A DNA stretch of 64,000 nt from Chloroflexota bacterium (lineage in GTDB: Bacteria > Chloroflexota > Anaerolineae > Aggregatilineales > Phototrophicaceae), in assembly GCA_028873975.1 (NCBI GenBank), contig JAPPMO010000037.1, forward strand, positions 22,367 through 86,366. The letters are read 5' to 3'. A model generated the notes under the pieces. That model saw nothing but the letters and a program-made list of their open reading frames with translations. It was not told the origin of the DNA and did not search any database. The position numbers and the translations under genes are program-made. The first letter of the stretch is position 1. Each line of letters begins with the position of its first letter. Below are positions 52,249 to 61,963 of this stretch, in pieces.

Positions 52249-54894
52249 ATGAGAGCGAGCGCCGAAAGCAATATGCCGCGCAACTTCGACTATGCCGATG
52301 CCGAGCCGCGGCTGTATGCCTGGTGGGAGCGCAAGGGCTGGTTCAAACCCGAGGTCGCCGGATCGAATGCCGAGCCTTTCGTCGTCAGCATGCCGCCGCC
52401 CAATGTCACGGGCAGCCTGCATCTGGGGCACGCGCTTTTCGGCGCGCTGGAAGACTTGATGGTTCGTTACGAGCGCATGCGCGGCAAAGCGGCGCTTTGG
52501 CTGCCGGGGACCGATCACGCCGGCATCGCAACGCAGCTGCAAGTCGAGAACATGCTGCGCGAAGAAGGCAGCAGCCGCGAGGAAGTTGGCTATGAAGAAT
52601 TCTTGCACCGGACCTGGCAATGGAAAGAAGAACACGGCGGGACAATCACGCGACAATTGCGCCGGCTGGGCGCCAGCTGCGACTGGGATCGGGAACGCTT
52701 CACGCTGGACGACGGATTGTCGACAGCGGTCACGCAAGCATTTTTGACCTTGTGGGAACAGGGATTGATCTACCGCGGACCGCGCCTGGTCAACTGGAGC
52801 CCGGGTTTGCAGACAGCCGTTTCCGACCTGGAAGTCGAAAGCACAGAAGAAGAAGCGACGCTCTATTATTTCAAGTACCCGCTTGGCGATGGCGGACACA
52901 TACCGGTGGCGACAACCCGCCCCGAAACCATCCTGGGCGATACGGCGCTTGCGGTCAACCCCGCTGACGCGCGTTACGCGGGTTCCATCGGCAAGAGCGC
53001 TTTTGTGCCGATCTTGAGGCGGGAGATCCCGGTCATCGGCGATGACAGTGTGGACATGGCATTTGGTACGGGCGCTCTTAAAGTCACGCCCGCCCATGAC
53101 TTCAACGACTATGAGATTGGTCAGCGGCACAAGCTCGCGCTGGTTAATGTACTCAACAAAGATGCCAGCATGAATGCAAATGCCGGCAAGTACGCGGGCA
53201 TGGATCGCTATGACTGTCGCGACCGCCTGTGGCGCGATATGGAAGCGGCGGGCTTGGCCATAAAGACCGAAGCATATACCACGCGCATTCCGCGCAGCCA
53301 GCGTGGTGGAGAAGTCGTGGAGCCGATGATGAGCACGCAGTGGTACGTTCGCATCCAGCCCCTGGCGGAAAAGGCGATGGCAGCCGTTCGCCGGGGCGAT
53401 ATCAAAATCGTGCCGGAACGATACGAAAAGGTATATTTTCATTGGCTGGAGAACATTCAGGACTGGTGCATCAGCCGGCAATTGTGGTGGGGACATCGCA
53501 TACCCGCCTGGTATCGCGACAAAGACGGCGACCCGGAGGGTGAAATCCACGTCGGGCGCAACCCGCCGTTGGGCGGGGGCTGGGTGATGGAAGAAGATGT
53601 CCTGGATACCTGGTTCAGCAGCGGGCTATGGCCATTCAGCACCTTGGGCTGGCCGAGCGAGAGCGGGGATCTCGAGCGCTACTACCCGACGCAAGTCATG
53701 GAGACTGGTCACGACATCCTGTTTTTCTGGGTGGCGCGCATGATCATGATGGGCTTGTGGTTCACCGACAAGCCGCCTTTCCACACCGTCTATCTTCATG
53801 GCCTGGTTCGCGACAGGCATGGCAAGAAGTTCAGCAAGTCCCTGGGCAACGTCATTGATCCGCTGACCATTGTCGACAAGCTGGGGGCGGATCCCTTGCG
53901 CTTCACGCTTATCACCAGCGGCACGCCGGGCAACGATGTCAATCTGGACGAAAGACGCGTCGACCATACCTTCCGTTTCATCAACAAAGTCTGGCAAATC
54001 ACCTCATTTATCAACATGAACCTGGAAGGCGATCTCGAGCTGGGTCTGCCCCCAGTCGAAGAACTCGATCTGCCTGCGCGCTGGATACTCAGCAGATTGC
54101 ATCGCCTGATCGCCAACGTGCAGCACTTGTTCGACATTTATCAATTCGGCGAAGCCGGCAGCCAGATTCTCGCCTTCATGTGGGACGAATTCGCGCCTTA
54201 CTACCTGGAAATCAGCAAACATTTCATGTATTCAGGTACGGAAGACGAGAAGATTGCGACACAGCGCGTTCTGGTAGCGGTGCAAGACAGCTGTTTGCGC
54301 ATGCTGCATCCTTTCATGCCATTTATGACGGAAGAAGCCTGGCGCTACATCCCGCACGATGGCGAAGCGCTCATCATTGCCGATTGGCCCAATGCGAATA
54401 CGACGCTCATCGACGACGAGATCGAGGCTCGCATGAATCTCTTGCTCGAGTTGGTTCGAGAGCTGCGCAATACCCGCGGCGAATACAAGGTCGATCCCGG
54501 CAAGCGCATCAAAGCCCTGGCAAAGGCCGGCGCCGCCGCGAAAGATATGGCGGCGCATGACTACGTCTTCAGACGGCTATGCAACGTGGAAGAACTGCAA
54601 CTGCTGGCCGCGGAGGATCCGACGCCGACTAATGCCGCCAGTATCGTCGTCAGCGATGTCACGCTCTACCTGCCGCTGGAAGGCATGCTCGATATCGAGG
54701 CGGAAAGGGGGCGTCTGGAGGGCGAAGCAAGCCGTTTGACCCAGCAGATCGCCAAAACGCAGAAGATGCTAGGCAACGACAATTTCCTGAGCAAGGCGCC
54801 GGAAGCGGTCGTTCAGCGGGAACGCGACCGGCTGGCTGATCTGGAATCGGCACATAAACAAGTGACAGAGCGCTTGTCCAGCCTGCCGCGATAG
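52249..54894 (+). CDS. valS: Valyl-tRNA synthetase
   Basis: 881 residues from ATG 52249 (AGGAGG and AGGAG upstream); ATG 52273 is a shorter option. Class I synthetase: HIGH motif as PPPNVTGSLHLGHALFGAL, editing CP1 domain (VATTRPETILGDTALAVNP), KMSKS motif as HGKKFSKSLGNVIDPL, anticodon-binding domain, and the C-terminal coiled-coil tRNA arm (GRLEGEASRLTQQIAKTQKM). Zinc-finger cysteines of some ValS are not evident. Regulated by the T-box immediately upstream. Confidence 0.97.
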   Translation: MRASAESNMPRNFDYADAEPRLYAWWERKGWFKPEVAGSNAEPFVVSMPPPNVTGSLHLGHALFGALEDLMVRYERMRGKAALWLPGTDHAGIATQLQVENMLREEGSSREEVGYEEFLHRTWQWKEEHGGTITRQLRRLGASCDWDRERFTLDDGLSTAVTQAFLTLWEQGLIYRGPRLVNWSPGLQTAVSDLEVESTEEEATLYYFKYPLGDGGHIPVATTRPETILGDTALAVNPADARYAGSIGKSAFVPILRREIPVIGDDSVDMAFGTGALKVTPAHDFNDYEIGQRHKLALVNVLNKDASMNANAGKYAGMDRYDCRDRLWRDMEAAGLAIKTEAYTTRIPRSQRGGEVVEPMMSTQWYVRIQPLAEKAMAAVRRGDIKIVPERYEKVYFHWLENIQDWCISRQLWWGHRIPAWYRDKDGDPEGEIHVGRNPPLGGGWVMEEDVLDTWFSSGLWPFSTLGWPSESGDLERYYPTQVMETGHDILFFWVARMIMMGLWFTDKPPFHTVYLHGLVRDRHGKKFSKSLGNVIDPLTIVDKLGADPLRFTLITSGTPGNDVNLDERRVDHTFRFINKVWQITSFINMNLEGDLELGLPPVEELDLPARWILSRLHRLIANVQHLFDIYQFGEAGSQILAFMWDEFAPYYLEISKHFMYSGTEDEKIATQRVLVAVQDSCLRMLHPFMPFMTEEAWRYIPHDGEALIIADWPNANTTLIDDEIEARMNLLLELVRELRNTRGEYKVDPGKRIKALAKAGAAAKDMAAHDYVFRRLCNVEELQLLAAEDPTPTNAASIVVSDVTLYLPLEGMLDIEAERGRLEGEASRLTQQIAKTQKMLGNDNFLSKAPEAVVQRERDRLADLESAHKQVTERLSSLPR

Positions 54895-55014
54895 TACAAT
54901 CCCGCACCGGATCGTATCGGCTTGCGCCGCCGCGCGATAGGCTTGTGTCATCCCGCCAGTCTCGAATACCGCCCTCCCTATCCGTTATAATGGGTTTGCA
55001 AGGGAGGATTTCGC

Positions 55015-56334
55015 TTGTCCGAGTCATACAAACGCTGCCCGATCTGTGAAGCGCGCAATCACGGCAATGCCAGCACGTGTTCCACTTGCGGCACGACGAT
55101 AGAGGATGTCGAGGCGCAAGCGCTCTCGGATGAAAGCAACCTGGTCTGGCGAGACTACGACTATCGTCATGGCGAGACCGACCTGTATGAGGGAGCGCTG
55201 AATGACACCGCGCGGGGTCTCTTTGCGGGCATCGCCATCTTGGGGATCGCGCTGCTCGCGGTCATTGCCCTGGCAATTGTCAGCAATCTATCGCGACGCG
55301 AAGATGCCCCACTGGGTGAATTGCCGCCAAGCGCGGCGCCCACGCGCCCGAGCTTTGCGACAGTGACGCCGGGCCTCCCTAGCCCAGTGCCCAGTCCAAC
55401 TCCTGCGCCGACGCTGGCGCCGAGCGAAACCTCGACCCCGTCGCCCTGCATCCATCGAGTGGCTGCGGGAGACTCATTAATCAGCATTATCGCGGGTTGC
55501 GGATACCGCAGACTGGACATCTTGCCAACCGTGAGAGCGATTAACGGGATCGTTGATGAAACGCGTATTCAGATCGGCCAGGATATCGTCGTGCCATTGC
55601 CCAGCGTCACGACCGGTCCTCTTTCAGCGCCAGTTCCACAATTGAATGCTTCCGCGAGCCTGGAAAATACGCCTGCCTCAGAGGGTTTGGCATTGCTTTC
55701 CTTCGATCCATTCGCGCCGCCGGAGACGCCTACGATATTGCCGGGATTGACATGGCACAGGGTTGCGGCAGGCGACAGCATGATCGCGATCGCCGTGCAA
55801 TACGACACTGACGCCAAGCAACTTTCCGACCTGAACCCGGAAGTGGCTTTTGCCTTATGCGATTTTAGCTTGCCCTATGGCGGAGGCGAGTGCATTGTCG
55901 AATTGATCGAAGGACAGACCTTGCGCGTACCCGCTCCCACCGCGACTATAACGCCTGTGCCGACTCTTTCCGGCAGCGAAACGCCGATACCGCCGGCCAC
56001 GGCTACGGTCAACGCGCCTTTCGCTGTTGCTCCCCCTGATCGCGCGTTTTTCGGCGCGGGCGACCAGATCACGCTGCGTTGGGTAGCCACGGGGACGCTG
56101 GCAGCGGATGAAATTTTTCGAGTCGTCATTTCCGAGGTCGGCACGGTCAACAGGTTCTCGGCCGACACGCGCGATCTTTTTTTCATATTGCCGCGGCAGT
56201 GGCAGGCGGACGATGATCAACGCCACACGTATACCTGGCAAGTGTCCATTGTCAGCCAAACTAGCGACGCTTCGTCCACGGCGACGGACATGCGAACTTT
56301 GGTTTGGGAGGGTTCCGGAGGCAGCACATCATGA
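55015..56334 (+). CDS. Membrane protein with cytosolic zinc ribbon and two extracytoplasmic LysM domains
   Basis: 439 residues from TTG 55015, six bases after AGGGAGGA; TATAAT is at 54986-54991. Order: zinc ribbon Cys8-x2-Cys11...Cys22-x2-Cys25, membrane helix about 69-93 (GLFAGIAILGIALLAVIALA), Pro/Thr/Ser linker, LysM 1 (HRVAAGDSLISIIAGCGYRR), linker, LysM 2 (HRVAAGDSMIAIAVQYDTDA), then a beta-sandwich-like C-terminal domain (ITLRWVATGTLAADEIFRVV; TYTWQVSI). LysM domains bind peptidoglycan-type glycans. The next gene overlaps by ATGA and has the same C-terminal domain type, so the pair may work together. Confidence 0.85.
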   Translation: MSESYKRCPICEARNHGNASTCSTCGTTIEDVEAQALSDESNLVWRDYDYRHGETDLYEGALNDTARGLFAGIAILGIALLAVIALAIVSNLSRREDAPLGELPPSAAPTRPSFATVTPGLPSPVPSPTPAPTLAPSETSTPSPCIHRVAAGDSLISIIAGCGYRRLDILPTVRAINGIVDETRIQIGQDIVVPLPSVTTGPLSAPVPQLNASASLENTPASEGLALLSFDPFAPPETPTILPGLTWHRVAAGDSMIAIAVQYDTDAKQLSDLNPEVAFALCDFSLPYGGGECIVELIEGQTLRVPAPTATITPVPTLSGSETPIPPATATVNAPFAVAPPDRAFFGAGDQITLRWVATGTLAADEIFRVVISEVGTVNRFSADTRDLFFILPRQWQADDDQRHTYTWQVSIVSQTSDASSTATDMRTLVWEGSGGSTS

Positions 56335-57449
56335 AACGCGGCCGCTCCTTTCGCGCTCTTATGACAGCCCTTCTCTTCAGCATGTCGGCCTGCAACATAG
56401 GGAATCCCGCGGCCACCATGACGCCGACAATCGAGCAGGAAGAAATCGCGACGGCCAAACCGCCTCTGACAGCCACGGCGACGCCGCCCCCTTCCGCGAC
56501 AAATACGCGCATGCCTACGTTGGAAATCGCAACGGCGACCGCCACAGACACAGCGGCGCCGCCGACGCCGACCAAGATAGCCACGGCGACATCAGCATTC
56601 TTCGAGTACCAGGTCCAGGAAGATGACACGCTGTTTTATATCATCCAACTGCCCCAGCATGGATTCGGCTACGACTTGGGGGTTGCCGCGACCGTGGTTG
56701 CGCTCAACGAGAACATCAGTCATATTGACCTGCTGCCGCCAGTCGGCAATACGATATTCATACCCCGACCGACCTCAACTGCGACAGCTGTCGGCGCGAG
56801 CGCCACGGAAGAGATCCTGGGGACAATCGGCGTTAATCAGGATACGGGCGCGCTACTTCAATCCGGTTCAAGCGTCGGCTGCTACGAAGTTGAATCGGGG
56901 GACTCCATCGTGGCGATCGCCGAACGATACAGCACGACTCTGGAAGTGCTTAGCCAATTGAACAAGGAAATCCAGTTTTTCGGCTGCGCCTTTACCGAAC
57001 CAAGCGGCGGACCCGAGTGCAGACCGAATATCCAGATCGGCCAGTGCGTCTTCGTGCCCTTGCCAACGCCGCTGCCAAGCAAAACACCGACGCCGACCGG
57101 CGACGAAACGGCAACGCCGACTGCCACCTATCTGCCGCCACGCCTCATATTCCCGGCCGACGGCGCATTGGTCCGGACAAGTGAACTGCGGCTGCAGTGG
57201 GTGGGTGTCAGCGGCGCAAACGACGCGGATGAGTACCTCGTCGAGCTGATTGATCAGACTGCCAACAAGTCTCTGCCCTTGGTCAGTAAAGCGAATGATC
57301 TGACCATACCTTCGCAGTTTGCGCCCGATGATGGCCGAGCGCACCTGATGCAATGGCGCGTGAGCGTCGCCCGCAAAGACGAGCAAGGCGTCTACACCAT
57401 CGTAGGCGCGCCGGGGATCTGGCGTAGCTTCGAGTGGGCGGCTCCATGA
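56331..57449 (+). CDS. LysM lipoprotein with Thr/Pro-rich linkers
   Basis: 372 residues. ATG 56331 overlaps the previous stop (ATGA). The N-terminus RALMTALLFSMSACNIG has a lipobox-like SMSAC, so the mature protein is likely lipid-anchored at Cys21. Thr/Pro-rich linker, a LysM-like segment (FFEYQVQEDDTLFYIIQLPQ), a second clear LysM (CYEVESGDSIVAIAERYSTT), and the C-terminal domain LRLQWVGVSGANDADEYLVE. Partner of the preceding gene by position and architecture. Function not known. Confidence 0.83.
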   Translation: MKRGRSFRALMTALLFSMSACNIGNPAATMTPTIEQEEIATAKPPLTATATPPPSATNTRMPTLEIATATATDTAAPPTPTKIATATSAFFEYQVQEDDTLFYIIQLPQHGFGYDLGVAATVVALNENISHIDLLPPVGNTIFIPRPTSTATAVGASATEEILGTIGVNQDTGALLQSGSSVGCYEVESGDSIVAIAERYSTTLEVLSQLNKEIQFFGCAFTEPSGGPECRPNIQIGQCVFVPLPTPLPSKTPTPTGDETATPTATYLPPRLIFPADGALVRTSELRLQWVGVSGANDADEYLVELIDQTANKSLPLVSKANDLTIPSQFAPDDGRAHLMQWRVSVARKDEQGVYTIVGAPGIWRSFEWAAP

Positions 57450-57507
57450 CAAGCGCTAGAAAGTTTTTCCAAGTTTGTCATGCGAGACTGGCCCGCGCGC
57501 TCCGACT

Positions 57508-59079
57508 TCAGCCCTGCGTCGGCGCTGTTTTCTCGATTTCCGCGAAAGTTTGGAAGGCGGGCCTGTCCGCCCCAGCAGCATCAACAAGACTAAAGAAACA
57601 GGCTTCGCTATCGCCCACCGCGCAGCCATTCAGGTTGTAGAGGAAGTGTCCCTCGATGTAGTCTAACCCGTAGGCAATATCGTAGGCTTGGGCGGCGTAA
57701 AGCGCCTGTTCGTCCTGGTCTGTATACTTGAGCCATTCGAGGCCGCTTGCCGGGATTGCCAGATTGGATCCCTCGGTTGTGCCCCAGCCTGCCTGCGTAA
57801 TGTAGATCGGGATGTCATCGGGTGCATTTCGGCTGAGAATATCGCGATACAGATAGAGAATCTCGCGAAAATACTGTAAATGCGATTCGTAGTGTGTGTC
57901 CACGCCCGGCGGCTGTTCGCAGCAGAATAATGTCGGAGGGACCGCCGACGCCCCAAATAGCGCGCCGATACCATCGCTGTAGTTTGTTGCGCCTTCACGG
58001 ATCATATCCCCCAAAAACGCGCCAGTTTCTACCGCATTGTAATTGTCGGTAAAGCCGACAGGCGCCAGACCTGCGGTGATCACAAGCGCGCCGCTATCGA
58101 CCGACTTGATGGCTTCAAAGGCCACCTTCAGCAGATCGACGTAATAGGCAGCCCCGATTTTGATCTTGTCCGGGAACCCGTAATCTCCAGAGGCGCCCAT
58201 TGTTGGCGGCAGTTCGTAGACAGGCGCGGTCCAGTATTTCAGGAGATTGGGCGATTTCCAGATCTCATAAGCATCGACAATACCCGCATAGCGCGCCGCC
58301 AATACGCTCATAAAACTGCCGAAGACCTCCAGGTTCTCCGGGGGTCCCGAATTGGCGCGCAGTAAACTGTTCAATTGCCGAGTATATGACCTGCGCGACC
58401 ATTGCGGCGCCGCGTATACATTTAGCAGAATGTGAATCCCAAGCTGGTCCAAGCCCGCGACCAGCGCATCCAAATCGTCAAATGCGAAGCTGTTTGCGGC
58501 CGGTTCCAGGTCGGCCCAGCTGACTTCGATCTTGGCCCAATTGACGCCAAGCTCTTTGACCCGGCGCAAGATCTCCGGCGTGCTTTCGAGCTTCGGGAAG
58601 AGCGTGATCCCGTGAGCGAATTCGCGCCGAATCGCGCTTCCAGCGGATTGGGGCAAAAGGATCGTTTGACCCGATACAATATGGTCCCGGTCGCCGATGC
58701 CGTTTAGCGATAGCAGGTCCTCGACTGTCGTATCGAACCGGAGGGCGATTTCGAATAAGGAATCGCCGGGTTTTATCAGGTAAGCAGCTACTTCGGCCTT
58801 GTCAAGCCGCGGTACGAGAAGCACGTCGTCCGCGAAAAGCAAACGGGGGTCTCTCAGATCGTTCAGCGACTGGAGAGCCTTCACACTGGTGTTGAAGCGC
58901 TTTGCGATGGTATACAAGGCGTCATTCGGGCGAACGGTATAGCGCTCGAGGCCAACCGCCAACCTCTCAGTCATCAGAGCTGAACCGGGATCCTCCATCT
59001 GTGCCTCTGCTGCCAAGCCAAAAAGGACGGCAATTGCCATTGCCAGACAGGCGCGGGTGATCAGTTTCTGTAACCGCAT
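57508..59079 (-). CDS. Secreted LysM protein with a glycoside-hydrolase-like barrel lacking both catalytic glutamates
   Basis: 523 residues from ATG 59079, with signal peptide ACLAMAIAVLFGLAAEA (about 1-26); the longer frame to 59199 is rejected. LysM 1 at about 46-90 (RYTVRPNDALYTIAKRFNTS), LysM 2 at about 99-143 (YLIKPGDSLFEIALRFDTTV). The rest is a clan-A-type GH barrel. The WNEPN acid/base motif reads WKSPN (274-278), and the nucleophile strand, usually ITEFGW, reads ITQAGW (Gln429). Both catalytic Glu are replaced, so it is likely a glycan-binding pseudoenzyme. It is convergent with the LysM lipoprotein gene. Confidence 0.82.
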   Translation of the reverse strand: MRLQKLITRACLAMAIAVLFGLAAEAQMEDPGSALMTERLAVGLERYTVRPNDALYTIAKRFNTSVKALQSLNDLRDPRLLFADDVLLVPRLDKAEVAAYLIKPGDSLFEIALRFDTTVEDLLSLNGIGDRDHIVSGQTILLPQSAGSAIRREFAHGITLFPKLESTPEILRRVKELGVNWAKIEVSWADLEPAANSFAFDDLDALVAGLDQLGIHILLNVYAAPQWSRRSYTRQLNSLLRANSGPPENLEVFGSFMSVLAARYAGIVDAYEIWKSPNLLKYWTAPVYELPPTMGASGDYGFPDKIKIGAAYYVDLLKVAFEAIKSVDSGALVITAGLAPVGFTDNYNAVETGAFLGDMIREGATNYSDGIGALFGASAVPPTLFCCEQPPGVDTHYESHLQYFREILYLYRDILSRNAPDDIPIYITQAGWGTTEGSNLAIPASGLEWLKYTDQDEQALYAAQAYDIAYGLDYIEGHFLYNLNGCAVGDSEACFFSLVDAAGADRPAFQTFAEIEKTAPTQG

Positions 59080-59240
59080 GCCAAAGGTCCGTTCGCGGGC
59101 GAGAAAACGCGGCGTGCTTTTGTACGCATGGGTCTTTACGCGAGTTGCCCAGCCCGCATTTCGACTGCAAGTCTTCAATTGACATACTACAGGGAGCAAT
59201 TGATCAATTCTACAGAGGGGGCAGCCTTGTAGGTCTAGCG

Positions 59241-61133
59241 TCAGGGCTTCGGCGGATAGTCGAAGCCTTGAAGCAAGAAACTGTCCGATCCGGCCTCTGT
59301 AAGCAGTCGAGCGCCGCTTACAGGGTCATACCAGCCGAGGCGCAATTCATAGCTGCCGGCTTGCAAGGTCTCGGCTGGCAAATAGTAGACATCTCGGAAA
59401 ACCTCGGCCGGCGTCCAGGATCTGCTGTCGATGCGCCCGGATTGCGGGTACTGGTCGTCTTGCGCCCAAAGAATCTCGCCCGTTTCCGGATTCCTTTCGC
59501 CATAGACATGGGCAAATGACTTCAGCGAGTTTCCGGTGATCCCCAGGGGCCGCCAGTATACGCGCAGCAGCAACTCGCCGCTTGGCAGCGGCTCGTCGAA
59601 AAAGCGGTAGTCAAGCAAATCAACCGCGCCCCCGAAGCTGGCCAGCGGTATGAGGCCAGCCTCCAAAACGATCCATTCCTGGTATTGACGAATGGCCAAT
59701 CCGGAGGCGTCGCTGAGCATGACCGGTTGCATATTTTCTCGCATCCAGTCCTCGACGACGCGCGCGTTCCGCCATGACGGCATCGCATTCGACACGACAT
59801 AAATGCTGTCGTAGTTCCCCCGTGCCGCCTGCAATTCGTCGATGATGCTGTTCGCGGGTTGCAAGGGACCGGATGGCAGCGCGCGGTCTTCGGCGGGACC
59901 GCGGTAATAGTAGCCGAAGGCGGGGTCCGCGCTTAGCTGAATGACCAGATCGTCGCTGGTTACTCTGTTGTTGAGAAAATCGCCCAACTCCTGCCAAGCG
60001 GGTGATTTACGGAATGCCGCATCGTTGTAGTAGGTGTGCAGCGACAAAGCTGAAAGAATGAGCCAGGGCGCTAATAACAGCGGCATGACGTATCCTTGCC
60101 ACGCTCCAGCAGTCTTGGCTATCCACGCAGCCAAACGAGCGCTGCCCAAGGAGATCAGCAGTACAAAGCCCGGTATCGTTCCCAATACGTAGCGCGGATG
60201 GAAGATGTTAACTCGCAAGGAAAGGAGCCCAAGCAGCAAGAATGGAATGACTACGATAGCCCCGATAAACTGAAGCTCGCGCCTTGAGCCCCGCGCAAGG
60301 ATGCCTGCAAACAAGCCAAGCGAAAGCGCGAGGAAGATCCATAACCAGAGCGAGGATGCCGGCGCGGTCTCTCCCAGGGTCAAGACCGGCAGGAAACGAA
60401 ACAAGAAATCGGGAATGTATAGCGACTCAATGTTGCCGGGATATGCGCCCGATGCTAAAAGCCCGGCTTGCAGAACAAGGAAAGCCAGCAGCGCGATCAA
60501 GAGCGCGATACCCTGCAAGGGCAGAAATCCCGACAAGAAACGATGATCGCTTTTCTTCCAGCAAATGGCGACAAGCGCCATGGCAATCGACATGAACACT
60601 TCGGTATAGAACATCAGCGCGCAAGTGACGGCCATCAAGGCATGGAGCAGCCAGTTTATCTTTAGCGGACGATCAATCAGGCGCAGACCCAGCCATAAAC
60701 TCGTCACACTCAGGCCAGCCCAGACGGCATAGTTGCGAAAGTCCTGACTATGCCAGATTTCGTAGGGATGAATCGCCCAAATAAGCGCAGCGGCGATGCC
60801 GCCGGTTCGCTTTCCGGAAAGGCGGAAGGCCAAGGCGTATGCGCCGGTGACGCCGATCAAATTGCCAAAGACCGGGAGCAAGCGCAGGGTAAAGGGACTG
60901 TCGATTCCGCCGATGAGAAGTCCCCAAAACCGAAACAATAGGTAAGTCAGCGGTGGATGCGGCTCAAGTCTTGCGATCTCCGTCAGGGACTGATGCAAAG
61001 GAATGCCAGCCCAGTTGAGCGCGCTGAAGGCTTCGTCGCCGCGCAGTGGCACTGAAGCAAGTTCGTGCAAGCGCAAGGCGAAGCCGAGCCAGATAATGAG
61101 TATTAAGATTGCCGTGCTTCTGGGTCGCGCCAT
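59241..61133 (-). CDS. Polytopic GT-C glycosyltransferase, GT39/ArnT-like
   Basis: 630 residues. N-terminal two thirds contain about ten or more membrane helices. The first loop has the acidic motif LASVPLRGDEAFSALNWAG and ARLEPHPPLTYLLFRFWG, the typical DE-bearing loop of protein mannosyl/ArnT-type transferases that use polyprenyl-phosphate sugars. HPYEIWHSQDFRNYAVW follows in a later loop. From about residue 410 a soluble extracytoplasmic domain ends with YELRLGWYDPVSGARLL. Upstream is the NERD-like gene, five bases away. Acceptor unknown, probably a surface protein or lipid. Confidence 0.86.
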   Translation of the reverse strand: MARPRSTAILILIIWLGFALRLHELASVPLRGDEAFSALNWAGIPLHQSLTEIARLEPHPPLTYLLFRFWGLLIGGIDSPFTLRLLPVFGNLIGVTGAYALAFRLSGKRTGGIAAALIWAIHPYEIWHSQDFRNYAVWAGLSVTSLWLGLRLIDRPLKINWLLHALMAVTCALMFYTEVFMSIAMALVAICWKKSDHRFLSGFLPLQGIALLIALLAFLVLQAGLLASGAYPGNIESLYIPDFLFRFLPVLTLGETAPASSLWLWIFLALSLGLFAGILARGSRRELQFIGAIVVIPFLLLGLLSLRVNIFHPRYVLGTIPGFVLLISLGSARLAAWIAKTAGAWQGYVMPLLLAPWLILSALSLHTYYNDAAFRKSPAWQELGDFLNNRVTSDDLVIQLSADPAFGYYYRGPAEDRALPSGPLQPANSIIDELQAARGNYDSIYVVSNAMPSWRNARVVEDWMRENMQPVMLSDASGLAIRQYQEWIVLEAGLIPLASFGGAVDLLDYRFFDEPLPSGELLLRVYWRPLGITGNSLKSFAHVYGERNPETGEILWAQDDQYPQSGRIDSRSWTPAEVFRDVYYLPAETLQAGSYELRLGWYDPVSGARLLTEAGSDSFLLQGFDYPPKP

Positions 61134-61138
61134 ACGGC

Positions 61139-61900
61139 TCAGATTGTCGCTTTTTCGAAAGCTTCGATCTGTCCATCAGAAAGCGGCATTAGATTGGCGT
61201 TTTTTGCGTCGCCGGCTTCTTCCGATATTCGGCGTTTTGTATCGCGCATGAAGTCCTTCAGGTTGGGGGACAATCTCGTATCAGCGAAAAGAACGGGGGT
61301 ATCCAACTCGTCTTCGAAGTTTATCTTCGCCGACGGGTCGACAAAGACCACGAGTGCTTGCACCTCCACATCGGGAGCGATCTCATCAATGGACTGTTGT
61401 ACCTGCTGACGAGCAATTTCGGCATCGCGAAGGGGCTTGCCAACGCCATCCAGCCGAAACAGTGAAAAGAACCTGCTGATGACATTGCGATGACTGCGGA
61501 ACTTGCCGTCTCGGTAGGTGTATTCCTGATCGTGCCAGCGCGTGACAATCGCGTATACGCCTTGCGGACAAATCAGAACATGGCGCGCCGGAAAATGATA
61601 ATAGTTGTACAAGACGCTCTTATTGCTCAAGCCCTTCAAGCCGTCCGCGATCGCCTTCTCCGGGCGCGGAACGCGAGCCCACAGATTTGTCATGCGCACG
61701 GAAAGGACGGTCAAGATGAAGGCGATAGGCAACATGGCGGACTGCGCGATCACGCCGAGTGAATCGGGAATGTCGCCCGTGAACAATGAAGCATTGATCA
61801 CGAAAAAGCTCAAAATGAGAGCGCCGAACGTGCCAAAGAAAAGGTAGTTGGTTAACTTGCGATTGCGGCGAGCCAGTTTTTTGTTTGTGACAACCCGCAT
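61139..61900 (-). CDS. Membrane protein with NERD-like domain
   Basis: 253 residues from ATG 61900 (GGGG eight bases upstream; the longer frame to 61942 has no support). Two membrane helices near the N-terminus (LTNYLFFGTFGALILSFFVI; SAMLPIAFILTVLSV). The soluble part has LYNYYHFPARHVLICPQGVY, which resembles the core of NERD (nuclease-related) domains, with WHDQEYTYRDGKF and QALVVFVDPSA following. The catalytic Asp/Glu/Lys set is not clear enough to claim nuclease activity. It ends five bases before the GT39-like gene, likely co-transcribed. Confidence 0.7.
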   Translation of the reverse strand: MRVVTNKKLARRNRKLTNYLFFGTFGALILSFFVINASLFTGDIPDSLGVIAQSAMLPIAFILTVLSVRMTNLWARVPRPEKAIADGLKGLSNKSVLYNYYHFPARHVLICPQGVYAIVTRWHDQEYTYRDGKFRSHRNVISRFFSLFRLDGVGKPLRDAEIARQQVQQSIDEIAPDVEVQALVVFVDPSAKINFEDELDTPVLFADTRLSPNLKDFMRDTKRRISEEAGDAKNANLMPLSDGQIEAFEKATI

Positions 61901-61963
61901 GACACTACCCCAGACTCCAGTTTGCGCGATTTCCCAGCCCAAGTTTCGTCGCCATTAGCCCGC

